Assembly (NCBI GenBank): GCA_963841845.1
Contig: CAWJEG010000005.1
Coordinates: 186,001 to 250,000, forward strand
Source: CAVVGZ01 sp963841845
GTDB taxonomy: Bacteria > Chloroflexota > Anaerolineae > Anaerolineales > Anaerolineaceae
DNA: 64,000 nt
Direction of reading: 5' to 3'
Of this stretch, positions 63,105-64,000 are shown piece by piece; position 1 is the first letter of the stretch, and each line of letters begins with the position of its first letter. The position numbers and the translations under genes are program-made. The notes beneath the pieces are model-generated. The model did not search any database and had not been told where the DNA came from. It was given only the letters and a program-made list of their open reading frames with translations.

Positions 63105-64000
63105 TCAGAGTTCCTTGCGATGATAATAATCAATAAACCAGTCCTGGGAATTTAATGGCTTTTTTTGCTTTTCCACATTGATCCTGTGATAATTACCGGA
63201 TCCTTCCATTATGCGGGATTTTACCGTATCTGCCAGGTAGGTTTTAAGTACTGTATCACTCAAATGCTGGATATATCTTTTATCTTCCACCGGGAATAGA
63301 ATTTCAACCCTATTATTTAAATTCCGGGGCATCAAATCAGCGCTGCCCAACAGCATAATCTCCTTCCCGCCATTGAGAAAATAATAGATGCGGCTGTGTT
63401 CCAGGAATCTCCCCACGATGCTGACAACCCGGATATTCTCACTTAACCCTGTGATTCCTGGTCTAACCGAGCACATTCCCCGCACGATCAAATCTACTTT
63501 CACTCCAGCATTGGATGCCTGGTACAGGAGAGAAATAATCGGCTTATCTATCAGGGAGTTGCACTTGAAAATAAGATGGGCGGGTTTACCATCCTTGGCA
63601 TGTTTGATTTCCTGCTTGATCAAATCCTCAAAGCGCTGTCGCAGATTGATCGGAGCCACCAACAACTTCTTGTAATCCATTTTGGAGGAATAACCCGTCA
63701 GGTAATTAAACAGGTTGCTGGCATCTGCTCCAAGGACATCGTCACAGGTAAAAAGTCCGATATCCTCATATAGTGTGGCTGTCACATGGTTGTAATTTCC
63801 AGTAGACAGGTGCAGGTAGCGCCGGATATGACCTTCCTCATTACGCACGACCAGGGCGATTTTTGAGTGTGTTTTCAATCCGAGCAAACCATAGGTTACA
63901 TGAACACCTTCCTGCTCCAGCATTTTTGCCCAACCGATATTGCTCTCTTCATCAAAACGGGCTTTCAGTTCGACCAGCACAGCCACCTGCTTGCCATAAT
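63105..64000 (-). CDS. ppk1: Polyphosphate kinase 1 (partial, N-terminus beyond the right edge)
   Basis: The C-terminal 298 residues of PPK1, which polymerises inorganic polyphosphate from ATP. The frame is open through base 64000 (YGKQVAVLVELKARFDEESN). KTHSKIALVVR carries the expected phospho-histidine region, RRYLHLSTGNYNHVTATLYEDIGLFT and the second catalytic domain with KCNSLIDKPIISLLY and FLEHSRIYYFLNGG. An internal Met is not the true start. No terminator is evident downstream. Confidence 0.95.
   Translation of the reverse strand, partial: YGKQVAVLVELKARFDEESNIGWAKMLEQEGVHVTYGLLGLKTHSKIALVVRNEEGHIRRYLHLSTGNYNHVTATLYEDIGLFTCDDVLGADASNLFNYLTGYSSKMDYKKLLVAPINLRQRFEDLIKQEIKHAKDGKPAHLIFKCNSLIDKPIISLLYQASNAGVKVDLIVRGMCSVRPGITGLSENIRVVSIVGRFLEHSRIYYFLNGGKEIMLLGSADLMPRNLNNRVEILFPVEDKRYIQHLSDTVLKTYLADTVKSRIMEGSGNYHRINVEKQKKPLNSQDWFIDYYHRKEL

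Noticed and set aside
1..64000. tRNA/rRNA genes, CRISPR arrays, intact insertion sequences, prophage
   Set aside because: Intergenic stretches were read by eye for cloverleaf, repeat-spacer or transposase signatures; none was found apart from the exapted transposase-like domain. A covariance-model search was not possible here.

Overview
The window looks like chromosomal sequence of an anaerobic or microaerophilic bacterium, most probably a Chloroflexota (Anaerolineae-like) member. This rests on moderate GC, secreted proteins with Thr/Pro-rich 'TPTPT' spacers, an archaeal-type AspRS, a row of M42 aminopeptidases, a fused ChlI-ChlD-type chelatase gene and a stand-alone B12-binding mutase subunit. 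It is an inference from gene content; no rRNA or tRNA gene is visible to confirm it. Most genes are ordinary housekeeping or scavenging genes, with no prophage, intact insertion sequence or CRISPR array.

Layout. 1-2.7 kb: a cut-off lipoprotein, a secreted HExxH protein and a type-5 uracil-DNA glycosylase. 2.8-4.2 kb: an alpha/beta hydrolase and a peroxiredoxin-like gene with an in-frame TGA at its redox centre followed by a SECIS-like hairpin, a probable selenoprotein. 4.2-12.6 kb (minus): eno, pyrG, an S1-domain protein with a strong promoter, a PDZ/S41 protease, a HAD phosphatase, an M50-like protease and tpiA. 13-16.7 kb (plus): a cyclic-nucleotide-binding protein overlapping a NifU-like protein, then two paralogous secreted metallophosphoesterases. 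16.7-21.6 kb (minus): frameshifted mutM, prs, archaeal-type aspS, meaB and a methylmalonyl-CoA mutase B12 subunit. 21.8-23.8 kb (plus): a ChlI/ChlD-like chelatase gene whose halves are joined across an A10 slippery run, a candidate programmed -1 frameshift. 24-30 kb (plus): three tandem M42 aminopeptidases, a sugar-type solute-binding lipoprotein and a phosphoribosyltransferase. 30-34.9 kb (minus): surface polysaccharide genes (two glycosyltransferases, wecB, frameshifted wecC). 35-44.5 kb (plus): a degenerate receiver protein ending in an apparently dead IS200-type transposase fold, polA, an ECF sigma/anti-sigma pair, a Nudix hydrolase and ftsK. 44.5-51.6 kb: rsmE, rsmI, lipA, a nucleoside phosphorylase, an MFS transporter, an orphan DNA methyltransferase and a LysM/M23 endopeptidase. 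52-62.7 kb: a peptide-type ABC uptake operon (no ATPases) facing a minus-strand set of six hydrolases (two M24, M20, DUF6282-like, phosphotriesterase-like, isochorismatase-like), probably a catabolic module for an unidentified amide, peptide or lactone. The right edge cuts ppk1.

The observations most worth following are the Sec-containing peroxiredoxin-like protein (UGA at 3733-3735), the chelatase frameshift site (22856-22866), the exapted transposase domain (about 36340-36689) and the 52-62.7 kb catabolic module. Two other frame breaks (mutM, wecC) have no recoding signal and may be mutations or sequencing errors.
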